Below, piece after piece: positions 12,839 to 26,800 of a stretch of 64,000 nucleotides of DNA; the first letter of the stretch is position 1; each line of letters begins with the position of its first letter. Source of the stretch: Klebsormidium nitens (lineage: Eukaryota; Streptophyta; Klebsormidiophyceae; Klebsormidiales; Klebsormidiaceae); assembly GCA_000708835.1 (NCBI GenBank), contig DF237099.1, forward strand, positions 73,554-137,553. Direction: 5' to 3'. A model generated the notes under the pieces. That model had not been told where the DNA came from and searched no databases. It saw only the letters and a list, made by a program, of their open reading frames with translations. The position numbers and the translations under genes are program-made.

Positions 12839-14460
12839 CGTTGTAGCTTCGTTACGCTGTTGAGCAGCGTCTCTCGGACTTGCTCAGATAGCTTTCATAA
12901 GCATGCAAGTTTGTAACGGCACAACAGTGTTGGTGGCGAATGCTCTGCCGCCATGTCGAGCAGGCCAGACTAGGACGGAACCTCGATGCAAGCAGAGAGG
13001 TCGGAAGGGCGCCGATCGTTCATCCTGCATCAATGTAAGACTTGAGTCCAAGGTTCCTCCTTGACCATGCAATGTCGTGCAAGCATTCTTTGGCGATCAT
13101 GTGCTTCAAAGATAAGTTGCAAAGTGCTCATTGGCATCTCGCCAGGCCGGCTTGCGCATGCAATCTGCTGCGGTGCATATGACTTAATAGGGGCGTTCGG
13201 GATCAGCGCATCCGTGCGTCATGGTTTGTACGCTCGTGCATATCTCTTTCAAGTAAAGCTCTTCTGCCACCCAAACTGAACTGCGAAGCCTCTTGTACAC
13301 TCTGCATTAAGACGAACGCCACGCAATGAACTAGGACCGACGTACCGAGAGCTTTCTGTGCGACTTATCAGCATGCAGGTCTTGACGTCGTTAGAGTCGA
13401 GCGCTCAGTGAGTGCAAGAAGTAAAGCTGTTGACGAACGTGATGCAAGACTTGTGCTTTGCTTCCGGACACGAGCTAGCTAGTAGGATCAACAACGATCG
13501 AGTCTGCAACATCATGATTAAGACTCCGACCAATCAATTCGTCCGCATATGGAGATTTGTGAATACGTAAGCACTTGCATGATAAGCTCGGAAAGCAGAG
13601 CGAGCTATAGAGCTGCAGCCAGTAACCATCCTATCAACTAGACGCCTGTACGCCCAGAGAAAAGCATTGAGCCTGGCCGGCTTCCATGTGCATTTAATGT
13701 AGAACGACCGGCAGATAACCAATAGCACCCTTTAGCTGACCATGACCGGTGGTACGTGCGAGCAGAACGTTACGAAGCAATCAAAAGATGCCTCAGCTGC
13801 TACGCAACACATGCGGGGTTCGGCTTTTGTCATGTGCTTTGAAAGCAGGTACACCGTATAATCACTAATGATCAGGTTGCCACGTGGGCGGCAAGGATCT
13901 GGGTGGCGCTTCAAGGCTTAAAACTACTTACAGACCGTCTCTTTATAATATGAACTGAAGGAGTCGTCTAACATTATTTCGGACTGCTTTGTTTTGATAA
14001 CTACAGAAGACCTAGCTAGCAGTGCATGCTTATCAACGGACAAAGCGTCTGCACAAGTATGTGCAACCTTGGCAGCCAACAAATCTATGGTACACTTAGA
14101 AGGACTTTCATCAAACGATATAACCTCCTTACAAAACATCCGTGTCCCTTTCTCAGACATCTTCGCCCAGCTCTTTCACTTGTGTGAGGATGAAGTGGAG
14201 GAGCGACAACCGCTGCAAGATCAAAAGATAAAATTTAAGCGCCCTGAAAGGAGGGAGACAAAACATTATCACCTCATGTATCCCATCGCTTCTCCCAGAT
14301 TGACGCTCCAGAACCGGTTCGCAATCGACGTTCACCGAACGTTTCAAGAGAGCCCCAAGACATCATTTCAATTCTCTCGATGAACTTATGCCTGGCTAAT
14401 CAATGAGGTCCGAACGGTTCACATCCTCCAAGCAAGCATGTCAGAAGCCACCGCTTGATT

Positions 14461-16991
14461 TCACGTAGACTCGTTCATTACTGTGAGCCGTTCCGGGTCT
14501 TGAGAACCTTTAATTCGAATGAAGAAAGGTAAGCCGATTACCTTCTGCTCGATGGCTCCACTGTACGTGTCTCGCTTCTGCCCCAGCTCTGCCGCCAGCT
14601 TTGCACCTTCCCGGAAATGCGCCACTGCAGCCTTGTCCTTCTTCGAAGCACGGTCCAAATCAGCAACTTTCGTGAAGGACACCACCAGATCGAGGACCTG
14701 CAAACGGCATTCCGATCAGCCTCTTTTACTGGTTCTCAGACTTTAATCCCCCTCCAACAACAGCGTCGAAGATTCCAGAAACAACTTTCGTGCGATGAAA
14801 AGAACAGGAGGAGAGAACCGCTCGTCCTCAAGCTAAGCGTGTTGAATCAATGAAAGGAAACGGCTTCGACTGCACTCGAAGTCCGATATAATTCTGTAGT
14901 ACGCCATGTTTTTGTGCAAAAATGAAGGGCGATACGAGTACAAGCCGTCCTGATGGTTGAAGTCCTTCTCGACCTCTTTCCGGATCCTTCAGATTGTGTG
15001 CTTGGATGAGCGCTGAGATGGATTACCTCTGATGCCGTTGCATCCGCGGTGTGAGCACTCTGTCGCAGCTGCAATGCACGCAGATATTCTATCCGTGCTT
15101 CATCTGCGCGCTTCGCAAGGTAGTGCAGGTCACCCAGCTTGTTGTACGCCACAGAAAGGTCGTGAACAACCTGGAAAGGCAATCATGCCGAGATTGTGAG
15201 AGAGGCAAACCACGATTGCCGGCATGACAGGTGCGTGAACCAGATGTTAGGAGTAAGAAGGCCTGTTGAACAATGAAAGACGAACTGTCGTATATTATTA
15301 GAAATCTGACAGGCCCGGAATCCGATCACACTTGAAGGACCGCACATTGCGACAGAGAAAAGCTTCCAAAGAGTCTCCTTTGCATGACAACTCTGAAGAT
15401 GAATGTTGACTGGACTTCCATTCCGAACTGTGAAGAGATTACCAGAGTTGGAGAAGCAGCTTGAGCAAGACGACCTCTCCTTTTGAAACGTCATCGACCT
15501 TGGTTTAATTACATGAAGTGGACCAGACGACAGGCTATGTACTTTGACCAAGGTCGCAGTAGAAGGGCGTCTCAGCAGTCGTACCTCGGCATTCTTCTCT
15601 TCCACGAGTTCCAGCCATTTTGCGCTGTCTCGATATGCAGACTCCGCCTGCTCAAGGTCCTGAGAGCCTCTGCTAAAGTCGCCGAGGGCAGCCATCACTG
15701 CACCGAGCTGACACAAAACTTTCGTTGAAACCCCCTCCTCAGCAAGAGCAGTCCTCAGATCTTCTTCGCACAACCTCAGAAGATGGATCGCACTTTCGTT
15801 ATTCCGCCCTGCGTAAGCCTGCAATGTGGGACCAAATGTCAATCCTTGAGTTCCAAAAACAAAAGGGACATTCGAAGATACAAATCACAATCAGCCTGGC
15901 AGGAGAGCCGCTCAGAGAAACATTGGAGAGAGTTGCGCCTGTCAGAAGCGAGCGCAATCACACAAGCGAATCCTCCAAGTCTAATCTGTACCTGTGGGAT
16001 CATCACTGGGAGCACGATTGCTCTTGCTTTGAAAGGCGCACATCTTTTGGAATGTTCTAGATTGAGTTCACCGACCCCTGAGGTTCAAATTGTTCTTCAG
16101 CAGGCTGCATATTGCTCTTTCAAGCACAGCAAAGTTCGAAAGAAACTGTGGGGGTGGTATCCAATGCAGAAATCGGCTGAAGAACCACAACATACATCCT
16201 TGAATACTTTGTGGATGTAAGAGAACAGCATTCGAAGACATTAACCGGCGAGTCTGCAAACTCACCCTCATCGCCAATTGTAATAGCAGGCCGCCCTGTT
16301 CAAGCGATAGGTCCCCGGTTTCCGAATCCCGTTTCGGAACCTCTGCTTCTGCAAAGCTTCGTCCGGCTTCCTTCTCTGCCACCTTCACGTCATTCTGCGG
16401 TGCTTTCCTTTTCCTTCTTGCATACTTCTCAACAAAGTAGCGGACGTTCTGATCCAGCATCCGAGTCTCATCATCCTGCTCCAGAGCCCTACATTCACCA
16501 CCGCACAACCCACAGGAACCCAATCTGAGACAGCAGCTGTTGCAGAACATATGCCTGCATGGCAAGATCCGCACAGTCTTGAAGAGCAAAGACTTACAGA
16601 CGAGACAGGTCAAGGGGCCAACTTTGACTGTGTCTGCATCATAGCCCATTGGACACTTTGGTTCCGAACTCTGGCCCTCAACCCGGGCTTGCTCTTCAAC
16701 CAAGCCGTGCCCATCAAGGGCCAGTGTATCTAAACTGTCGGACAACTCTGCAGCCTCTTTGCTGGGCCCCGAGGGTTTTGGTTGTGCACCAAATCCAAAA
16801 GGACACCTGCCCTCCATGTTGCTCCCATGCGCAGCTGGTTCTGAAACCCTAGGCTTAGCTGAACCAAATCCATACGGGCACTGGCCAGGGGCTGGCTGTT
16901 CTGAAGAATGAACGGCTGCAGGACGGTCTGAACTCTCCTTCCTTGATGTCTCGCCATGCAGGAAAGGGCACTTGGCTACGCCCTGGTCCAT
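14461..16991 (-). CDS. NCA1: NCA1-like catalase chaperone (RING plus TPR-like)
   Basis: Exons in transcript order: 16991-16266, 15818-15585, 15170-15027, 14697-about 14461, giving about 447 residues. A C3HC4 RING-type zinc finger uses C129, C132, C145, H147, C150, C153, C160 and C163. It is directly preceded by KCPMGYDAD, the same arrangement as plant NO CATALASE ACTIVITY 1. The C-terminal half is helical and TPR-like (repeats such as LQAYAGRNNESAIHLLRL and LSVAYNKLGDLHYLAKRADE). In Arabidopsis NCA1 binds catalase in the cytosol and is needed to fold active enzyme. Four CP[FYM] motifs occur, at Cys 8, 38, 63 and 113. The last boundary is uncertain: exon 4 may end at a donor after 14542, but reading through gives a short tail and a stop at 14461, and I see no better final exon. 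The gene is divergent from ALA3. Confidence 0.85.
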
Positions 16992-17885
16992 CCTTGTGGT
17001 GAATAGGTAAACCTTTCAGCAGTGTTTTGCTAAAGCTAGAACTTTTCTTGGCGGTCCGTGGTGGTCGCCGTGACGCCTTCTGCATCCACGTTGTCTAGGT
17101 AGCCGCCCTGGTCCAGGATTCAGGAACAAGTTTGAAGCCTGAGGCAGTGAGGGGATTCCTCTGCCCAGCCTTGCCCCTTCCTGCTAATCGACGACAATTG
17201 TGCCCGGGACACCATTTTCCGTGTCCGAATGCTTTGAAAAGGGCCTTGCAAGATCGAAAAGCGATTACAGCATCTAGTACAGTATAGCGCATACTGATTC
17301 GACGGGTGTCCGAACCCTGATGAGAATCCGGACCCCGGCTGGTCCCAAGCCAAGGTCAAACCTCAGCCTAGGATGGCGTTTGGAAGCTTCGACTCGAGAG
17401 TCGACTCAGGCCAATGCTCTCGGACTCGGAGGGCAGAAGACAAGCGCAGGCAATTTGCATCGAGGGCGATGGCTGACATGATGGTCGAGGAACTTTAGCC
17501 TTAGGCCAGTGCGATTGGGACTCCCCGAAAGGAGAGTCGATGTTTTGTGCACTGCGAAATCCTGTTTGTGCTCCAGTTATTCGTGGAACAGACAACGGAT
17601 CTGTGGATGCAAAGTGAGGGGTGCGCAACCGCCACGCAGAGTACTTCAACAAGACCAGAATACGTCGTAGGCTTAATTGTACACATCAGGGAGAGGTTCT
17701 CATCTTCAGATGCTTGACTTTACCCATTCCGTCATCCGCACCCCTCAGGAGAAGACACGCCTTACATTAGTCAAGAAACTGGGCTCATCACAAACTGAGT
17801 AGGTGGCCATTGCAAGGTAGCGCTTATGCGGTGTTCCTGGGGCTTCGCTTTCTAAGTGTCTGCAAGAGCCCAGTCTGTGCTGAGG
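16992..17885. promoter_or_regulatory. Divergent promoter region, NCA1 / ALA3
   Basis: The 894 bp between the two start codons must contain both promoters and 5' UTRs. No open frame is recognisable and no clear core promoter element was identified. It lacks the CATG-rich texture of the 3' flanks. Confidence 0.6.
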
Positions 17886-20800
17886 ATGGATTGGTTTGAC
17901 AAACTCATTGATAGGTTCATCCCTAAGAAGCCTTTTGGAAGGCAGAGGCTGCATGTGGATGTAGGGAGTCCTCGAGCAGCTTCGCTGCAGAGGGCTATGA
18001 GCATGAGTTCATCACCTTATCAGCCAGCGCACCGCACGATACCGGTCAACGATCGCTCTCCGGGCACGCCATCCCCATTCAAGGTATAGATTCTTACCCA
18101 CCAAATGTTCGACATGAAGCTGCTCTGATTGTGCAGATACACGCAAGTGGCAGCAGATATGTCAACCATTCTGGAGATTCGATCTCCTCAAGGTTTAGGG
18201 TTTTTTCTGTGGTGGTGAATACACGTATGGTCTGTAGTGCTCCCGAGATTCTTGGCCGTCCTGGGGAGTCACAGAACTCAAAATGAAGTCTTTGGAAGTG
18301 AATTGACCAGTTCAGAAGCTGCTCATTGGAGTGATTGCTCGTGCTTTCTGGCTCTCAGCTCGATTGTGTGGCAGACCATTGCGCACTTTGTTTTTCAGGG
18401 CAACTCGGTGTCAACGACGAAATACAATGTTGTCACGTTCCTTCCCAAGGGGCTGTTTGAGCAGGTGAGTCTTGCTTGGATACTTGGCCCCAGATGTTGT
18501 GCGCTTGTTGGAGCTAAGGCTGTTGCTTGATAAGGCAATCCTTCGCTGCTCTTGTTGTGAGGTCCTGGATATGAGCATCCGCTTACGTGGGCAAATTTTG
18601 TCTGGATAGGCTCACATACCGCACGGGAATCACTGCTGTACTTGAATTGCTTGCAAGGTTCATAGCGGTTCTTGTCGTGCAGTTCCGGCGGGTTGCAAAT
18701 CTGTACTTCTTGGTCATTGCAATCCTTTCGGCGACCCCTATCAGGTAGGCGGAACGCACTCAATCGTGTGTACTTTTGCATTGGACGACGAGTTGCCCAT
18801 TAGAAGTTGAACAAGTGCGTTAAGATGCTGCTCTAAAACTCAGGCGATTGCCAATTCAACGAGAAGCCACCGGTAACACTGCTTCCAAATGTTTGGCACT
18901 TGGCTGCTTGGAGCAGCCTGCTGGATTCGCTGGTTACATTGAAAAGCTCGTCGGGTGATCCATTTCGAGTGGTTCCAGTGTCGGGTCATCTTGAGAAGCT
19001 GAAAGAACAACTCAACTTCCTTAAGAAACACATGTTGGTGGAGCCTTGAGGATTCATACTTATCTTTTCCTATATTGCAGCCCCGTGAATCCCCTCACAA
19101 ACATTGGGCCCCTGATCTTAGTGCTGGCAGTCTCGTTAACGAAGGAAGCGTTTGAGGACCGGGTAACTTCCCAAAGCACAGGCCTTCTGCCGCTGTTGTT
19201 CACCAGCTACATCTCATGCGGATGAGTGGTACAACTGAATGAGTCGATCTTGGATTTTGCTTGTGCCTTGTCTATCTATCGTGTAATTTGGACCAAATGG
19301 TACATGTTTTTCTGCGATTTGACGCTTGCACGGTACAACTTCCAGTTGTCAGCGTTGAGACCCGAAGCTATGTTATTGTCTACTTGTAGAGTCATACTGT
19401 CTGTTCTGGAGCTGAGTTGCCAACAACGTGCTTTGCAGAAACGTTACAAGAGCGATAAGATCATCAACGCAAGCTTGACTGAGGTTCTGAGAGGACGGGA
19501 GTGGGTACAAATCCCTTGGAGTGCACTTACAGTCGGGGATGTTGTGCGGGTAAGCAGTTCAGGCTTGGGGCTTCGAGAACTTTTCCACTTTAATCTGTAA
19601 GCTCTTTGATCGGGGTGCCTCTCTGGAATCTGTACGCGGCATGTCCTGACTTTGGGGCGCTATGTCACCGTAAAGATGGTTGATGGTAAAGAAGTCAGCT
19701 TTAGAGAACAACCTCAATCCTGATCCTTGAAGCACTTCTAGATCTAACTCGAAACTACCCTAGACCTCTCCAGGAGCACAGGCTGCCTCTGACTAACGTT
19801 TGTTTACTGACTGTTTGACAACTCTTCTTGGTCAGGTGAAGAATGACACCTACTTCCCGGCTGACATGATCTGCCTGGCCACGACGAACCCGGATGGAAT
19901 CTGCTATGTTGAGGCGAGTCGTTCTTACGAAGTTTGCTGCTCTTTCTCAGTGACGGCAGAAACTTCTAGGGAATAGCATACTTGCTGTCCAGTAAGAGTA
20001 AGCTACGTTGATCTCAAACCCGTTCTGTGGGTGTCACTTCCATGCTGGTCCGTCTACCCGGCTTCATCTAAGAACTTCTATGTTCACTTTCATGGAGCCA
20101 GCTCCACAGTTTCTCGAGATTCTGAAAGATTGCAGGGTGGAAGCTCCTCCTTACATGAGCGCATGGTCTGTGAGAGTTCTTCTCCGAACGAAGTGACGGC
20201 TTCATGCGCAGAATGATCGATTTGAAGAGTTGTGGTGCCAGTTCCGAGAGGCTAGTTCTTTGTGAAAGTGAGAGCTGAAGGGAATGTGATTCTCACTTCC
20301 TTCCTTTCGTCGGTATCCCTGTCACTCCCTGACCCCGCTCGTTTACGATTCGCAGACGATGAACCTGGACGGCGAGACGAATTTGAAGATTAGGAAGGCG
20401 ATGGAACGGACTTGGGAGTACGTCACCGCAGAAGCGGCGGCCGAGTTCAAGAACGCGGCCATTGAGTGCGAGCTGCCCAACAATTCGCTGTACACCTTCG
20501 TGGGGAACCTGATGGTCGGCAAGCAAGTGCTGCCGCTGTCGCCGAACCAGATCCTGCTCCGGGTGCGCTTCCTCTCACACCTATATTTTCAAACCAATCC
20601 TCAAAACCGCACCGACCAGAATTTGCGAAAGACTAAAAGGTTTTTCTCTTCGAAGACCGCGTGAAGAATTTATTAAGGCTTGAGACGGCTTTCTTGATGA
20701 CATGCTCCTGCCTGATCGGTTTCCTGCGGGCACTGTGAGATGTCACCAGCTTTGAAAGGAGTCGTAAGACATTCCGTAATTGTATCGGTTGGTTCGAATG

Positions 20801-23800
20801 CAGGGTTGCAGCCTCCGGAACACGGAGCACGTTGTTGGGGTGATAATATTCACTGGGCACGAGACGAAGGTATGTCCGCAGTCTGGATGACGATTCTCAA
20901 AGCGTAGAGTGCATAATTGTCACGGCAATGACAGCAAAGTCGGCGCCGTTGGAGTTGATCCTTTTTTGATCAAGGAGTCTGGATGGAGGGCGTTTCCAGT
21001 TCTAACGTACTTGTCCTGCGGGCGAAGCTTTGAACTGAATATACTGTTGGTTGTTCATTTGACTCATCCAGCTGACCTCAAGTTCTACGAAGAGTATTCT
21101 TCGGTATCGACTCGGATGGTCTTAGCTCTACTACTCTCTGGCGTCAATCTAGCTAGGAATCAAGAAAGATAATAATCAGCCGAGATAATGATAAGATAAC
21201 CGCACTGGCCGGGTAGGGTTAGTTTGGTGGTTAGGGTGGGTACGGGTGCGGAGCAGGCATCGTTTTTGGCTTCAGGGTTTTAGTGTCAGTCGGAGCTTGT
21301 TATTATCTTGGCATACTACTATCTTTCTTGAGAATTATTTAATCTGATGGTCTTAAGCCCGTCCATCTGCAAATGGATGTCACGCCGGACCTCAGCACAG
21401 GTATCAACAGGCGCCTGGTTTCAGCCGTACTTTCGAACTGCAGGTGATGATGAACGCCATGGATGTGCCGTCCAAGCGCAGCACGCTTGAGAAGAAGCTC
21501 GACAGGCTCATCATCACCCTCTTCATCGTCCTGTTCGCCATGTGTTTCATTGGCGCCGTTGGCAGGTGAGCACATTGTACGAACTGTTTCTCTCGTACAT
21601 TTCCAAATCGAACTTACCATCGATCCATATCACTGGATGATCCAGGCTGAAAGCTGATTTATACCTATGGATTGGGGGACTTCTTAGCGCCGCGACTATA
21701 CTTTCTGGGCATCTTAACAACTGCCGGCTTTCTGTGCTGTGACCCTCAGATTGGATTCAGTCGGTCCCTTGGACGAGTCAGCTTCCTGGGACCAGTTGGA
21801 CAGGTCTGCACTCTATCTCTCAATCGTTCTGTATGCATCTCACGAGATATTGCGGCTTCAAGGACTGGCTAAAGAAGCAGACGTGCGAAGATATCTCCTT
21901 ACGCGCTGCGTTTGTTTCCTTTGCAGTGCCCTCTTCGTCGACGACAAGCAATGGTACTTGAGGATGAGGAGCGCGGATGCGCAGTTCAACCCGAAGAACC
22001 GCTTCTTTGTGAGTGCAGTACCCCTTAAGCAGTTTGCTCAAGCTTTGGTCCCTGACCTAGATTCCTTGAAGAACAGACACCTCCGTTGAGATGCACGGAT
22101 TTTCCGTCGGGCAAGCGAGACGGGAGAACAAAAGGGGGCGGCAAAGACCATGTTGTTGGCCGGGAGGTCTGCGCGCCCACTTTACGAGGCCCTAGTTTGC
22201 AACAGAGCTGTTTTCGCTTCTGGTGGATCAGTAGCAGGCTGGAAGTAATGTCCACAGGAGGCAGCTCAAGAAGCCGGCGAGTTCTTAATGTTGCATCTTT
22301 GCAACTCAGTCCTCGTGCTACTCTTGTGAGCAGATAGCCACAGCATTGGAGAGAATTTCTGAGAGACAACCTTCTTTTTGCAGGTCTTCTTGCTTACATT
22401 TCTCACGCTGGTCACCCTCTACTCGACCATCATCCCCATCTCCCTCTATGTGTCAATCGAGGTGAGCTCGACTGTTCGCTTCGACCTGATATCGCTACAT
22501 AAAAGGTGGTCACTGGGCAAATGAAACCTTTTTCACAAGCAGGGAACTTGAATGTAGCAGTTTGTCTTGTTGAGTACTCGCCAGCTAAAGGATTTCGCGA
22601 ACGTAGCAGCTTTGAACCGAACGGGTTGAAAGGCGGCACTAACTTTTGAAACGTGTCAAGCGTTTGGAACTCCGCTCCTCTCTTGATCTGCTTTTTAGTC
22701 GGCCCACTTATTTGAAGATCATTCTGCGAACCGTTCCTTTCGTCCCTCTGTCTCAAGCAAGAGATCCCTCGCTGCTCGTCTCTGACTGTCCCAAATCCAA
22801 ACGAGCTGTTCGTTGCTGACCCGTTCCCAGTTTGCATTCCCTTCCGGTCTCAGACGTTCTTGCCTGTGCTTTCGACCGAACTATCTATATGTTACCCCGT
22901 GTTTTCCGGACGCTTTGAGCTGACAACGTTGAACAATTGTTTCTCCCAGATGATCAAGTTCATCCAGTCGACCCAGTTCATCAACAAGGATCTCAACATG
23001 TACCACCGCGAGTCGGACACGCCCGCGCTCGCGCGGACATCCAACCTGAACGAGGAGCTCGGACAGATTGAGTACATCTTCTCGGACAAGACCGGCACGC
23101 TCACGCGCAACCTCATGGAGTTTTTCAAGTGCTCCATCGCGGGAGTGATGTACGGAACCGGAGTCACGGAGATTCAGCGAGCGGCCGCGGTGCGCACAGG
23201 CATCGAGTTGGAAGAGTTGGTGCCGTCGGGCGCGCGCGTGCAGGAGAAGGGTTTCAACTTCGAGGACCGGAAGCTGATGAAGGGGGCGTGGCGGGCGGAG
23301 CCGGAGGCGGAGACAATCAAGGTACGGCAGCTTTTGAATCTTGCCTTGGGATCATGGTGTGTAAGGATTTGAGACCTCGACTGATGGAGGTCGTGTTTCT
23401 GTTGTGGCTTCGTTTGTGTGCATTCTAGGCTTGAGAAAGATTCTGTGCGAGCAGACTGCACGTGGTTGACGGCCCTATCTTTCGAGTCAGCTAGCTGAAC
23501 GGATATTCTGACCAGCTTTCTGTCCGATCATGGGAAGAGTTGCCATCCTCCAAGCCTAAAAGCATCTGGGTGTGTTGCAAGCATCTTGTCCCTCCTTGCA
23601 TCTCTCGTCTAGCATCTCTAGAATTGTGGGCAGTTGCGGAGGGTTTCTGTTCATTTCGACCAAGCGAATTCAACGACTGTCCTTGTGAAGGGACCTGTTG
23701 ACTAAGCTGACTCTGCTCCGTCATCGCTCTCTCGATCTGGTGGCGATCTAGCCTCCCATTGTAATCATCATCCTCGACCTTGCAGGAGTTCTTCCGATTG

Positions 23801-26800
23801 CTGGCGATCTGCCACACAGTCCTCCCTGAGGGGGGGGACACGCCCGACTCCGTTGTGTACCAGGCCGCGTCCCCCGACGAGGCGGCGCTCGTGGTCGCCG
23901 CCAAGAACTTCGGCTTCTTCTTCTACCGGCGCACGCCGGCTACGATCCGTGTGCAGGAGTCGCACGTGGAGAAGCTGGGGCGCATCCAGGACCTCGAGTA
24001 CGAGGTGCTCAACGTGCTCGAGTTCAACAGGTGAGTAATCTGGAGTTTTAGGAGTGGGGAGTTACGGCGTCTCAGGGATCCCCGGTTTGAGACTTTTGCA
24101 GTGAAGAAGACGGTTGCCGCTTCACAGTCTGCCAATCGCCGCAAGCGCTGTCTCTCGTGTTCAATCTTCGTAAGTTCAGAGCGCAAGAAGACCAGTAAAA
24201 ACAGTTTACTTCGAGATTTTACTCGAGCCATAAATAGCCAAGTTGCAGCTCAGATGTGTAGGGCACCTATATAAGCGCGTGGCTGAAGCAGCAGCAAAGA
24301 TAAGCATGGAGTAAACTTTCTTTCTACAGAACACGCAAGCGCCAGCCCGTTTTCTGCTGGCATACAAGTCTTGAGTCGTCGCCGATCTCACCGCTCAACA
24401 AGTAATTTTCTGCATGCCCACTTTATTTCAAGTCGACCCTATACAGAAGCCCAACTTCGTCATCTGCAGCACGCGCAAGCGCCAGTCCGTCATCTGCCGG
24501 CACCCCTCCGGCCGCCTCGTGCTCTACTGCAAGGGCGCCGACACCGTCATCTACGAGCGCCTCGCCGCGAACGGCAACAAGTACGCTGACATCACGCGGC
24601 GCCACCTGGAGTCGTACGGCGCGGACGGCCTCCGGACGCTCTGCCTCGCGTATGCGGACCTGGACCCCAACTTTTACGAGGAGTGGAACGAGAAGTTCAT
24701 CGCGGCGAAGAGCTCGTTGCGGGACCGGGAGAAGAAGCTAGACGAGGTTGCAGAGCTGATTGAGAAGGATTTGATACTTTTGGGTGCGACGGCGATCGAG
24801 GATAAGCTGCAGGAGGGGGTACCGCAGTGCATTGAGACGCTGCGGCACGCGGGTATCAAGATCTGGGTGCTCACGGGGGATAAGCTGGAGACGGCGATCA
24901 ACATCGCGTATGGTGAGTAGGACGTGTGCTTTTTTCGATGTGCGTTTGCTAGCCCAGGGACTGGATTTGACCAGGCAATGTGGGGAGGAGCGGTGGGTCT
25001 TTGATCGCGTCCATTCTCCTCCTCGGGGTTACGAAGTGGTCACGAACGCTGGTGTTGAGAAGCTGGAAGTCGGCGATGAATTGTGCTTGGTGGTCGGACG
25101 AGCACCATCTATTTGATATTGATGACTTGGCTTCGGGTGCTGCTGAATGAACTCTAAGATTGCCTTTGCCTATGGGTATCATACTGCCGGTATGACAATC
25201 GCAAATATTCGAGCGGTAAAGCATCGCCTAATTCCAAAAGCTCGTTCCAGGTGGTAATGGTCATAGAAAGAGCTCTAGACTCGTGCAATTTTGGACTTCG
25301 TCCTCAAGCTTGGACATCAGAACATTTCCGAACACGAGACCTTTCATACCCTCTTCCTCCCGACTTCATGTCTTTCGTAGCCCTGTCATGCATCCTAAGT
25401 TGGACTTACACTCCTACAGCCTGCAATCTGCTCACGAACGACCAGAAGAAGTTCATCGTCAGCTCGGAGACGAATGAGATTCTGAAGGCCGAAGAGGAGA
25501 TGAGCCCAGCTCAGGCGATGGCGGTCATTAAGGCGAACGTCAGAAATGCACTGGTGGATGCCCTCCGGCAAGCGCAGCGGCACGCGATTGCAGATGACGG
25601 AATGGTACGTTTCGTGGTTTGTGCATGCTTGTAAGTCAGTTTCATTCGAGCAAGGGTCACTGGATTGAGAGGGAAACGCGTTGCCCTCGTTCTGGAGCTG
25701 GTGTGCTTGCAACAGGTCAAAGGCTGAAGGTCATTGGAATCTTCAGGGGTGCATTTTCCCACAAAAATGCATTCGGAAGGAAACGTGAAACGCAAAACGC
25801 GGAGATGGTATTGGACCGAGCGGTGCTGGATCATGACTGGGGCCCTTTCTTGCTTCAAACCTTCCGGGCGTCAGAACATCTCGACTTGATAGTAGTCGAG
25901 CAAAGCAACGGCAGAGGCAAGGGAGCTGACGTAGTCCATAAAAAGGATTCAGGAGTTTGACTGCAACTTTACTCTTCTACTGCAGGAGTTGGCGCTGGTC
26001 ATCGATGGCAAGTGCTTGATGTACGCGTTGGACCCCGCCCTGCGAGGGACCCTGCTACACCTGGGGATGCTCTGCAAGGCCGTCGTGTGCTGTCGAGTGT
26101 CCCCTCTCCAAAAAGCGCAGGTAAGCCTGGCGGATGTGATTCAATGGCAGTTAGCGGAGGGAGTCTGATAGAGTTTCGTTGTGCAGAGGTGTCTTTTTAT
26201 CCGGACTGTGCAGACGATGGCAGGCGCGGACATTTGTTCAAGCTTGTTGAAGGTGTTGGACATTTCGTGCCGTCGGTTCAACTTGAGGCCCAGTAGCTTG
26301 CTGCGGAGGCGAACAATCTCAACCTAAGGTTTTCCTGAAGTTCAGGAAGGAGTACTAGTCTAATCTTGTCGATTGCACCAGCCTTGAGTGAGCCCCTATG
26401 GCTCACGAAGAGTCTCAATCAGGACTCTCTTTGAGAATCTGGTAGCAATCAAGCCATGGAGTGACCGTGAAAACCTTAAGGTTCTTGATCCGCGAACCAA
26501 ATGAATGTAGGCTCTTGTTTGGAGAGCTTCTTGGCCTCTTTTGCAAGATATGTGTGTTCTGTCCTCAGGTGACGGCCCTCATCCGGGACAACGCGGGGAA
26601 GATCACGCTGAGCATCGGCGACGGCGCCAATGACGTCAGCATGATCCAGGCGGCGCACATCGGGGTGGGCATCAGCGGGCAGGAGGGCATGCAGGCGGTA
26701 ATGGCCAGCGACTTCGCCATAGCGCAGTTCCGCTTCCTGACGGATCTTCTTTTGGTGCACGGCCGGTGGTCGTACACACGGATTGCAAAGGTAGGCTGTG

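Larger units (their letters stand above)
11305..14460. other. Intergenic region containing the assembly gap
   Basis: This is the 5' side of kinase A and the 3' side of NCA1. From 11305 to 12060 I see no recognisable gene; it should hold the kinase promoter. After the gap (12061-12740) the sequence is rich in GCATGC, CATATG and TGCATG strings (about 12890-13880) and has no convincing gene. An open frame of 129 codons on the + strand at 13994-14383 has no recognisable domain and lies antisense to the likely NCA1 3' UTR, so I do not call it. Confidence 0.5.

Noticed and set aside
13994-14383. 129-codon open frame on the + strand next to NCA1
   Set aside because: No domain, no splice context and no supporting codon pattern; probably chance.
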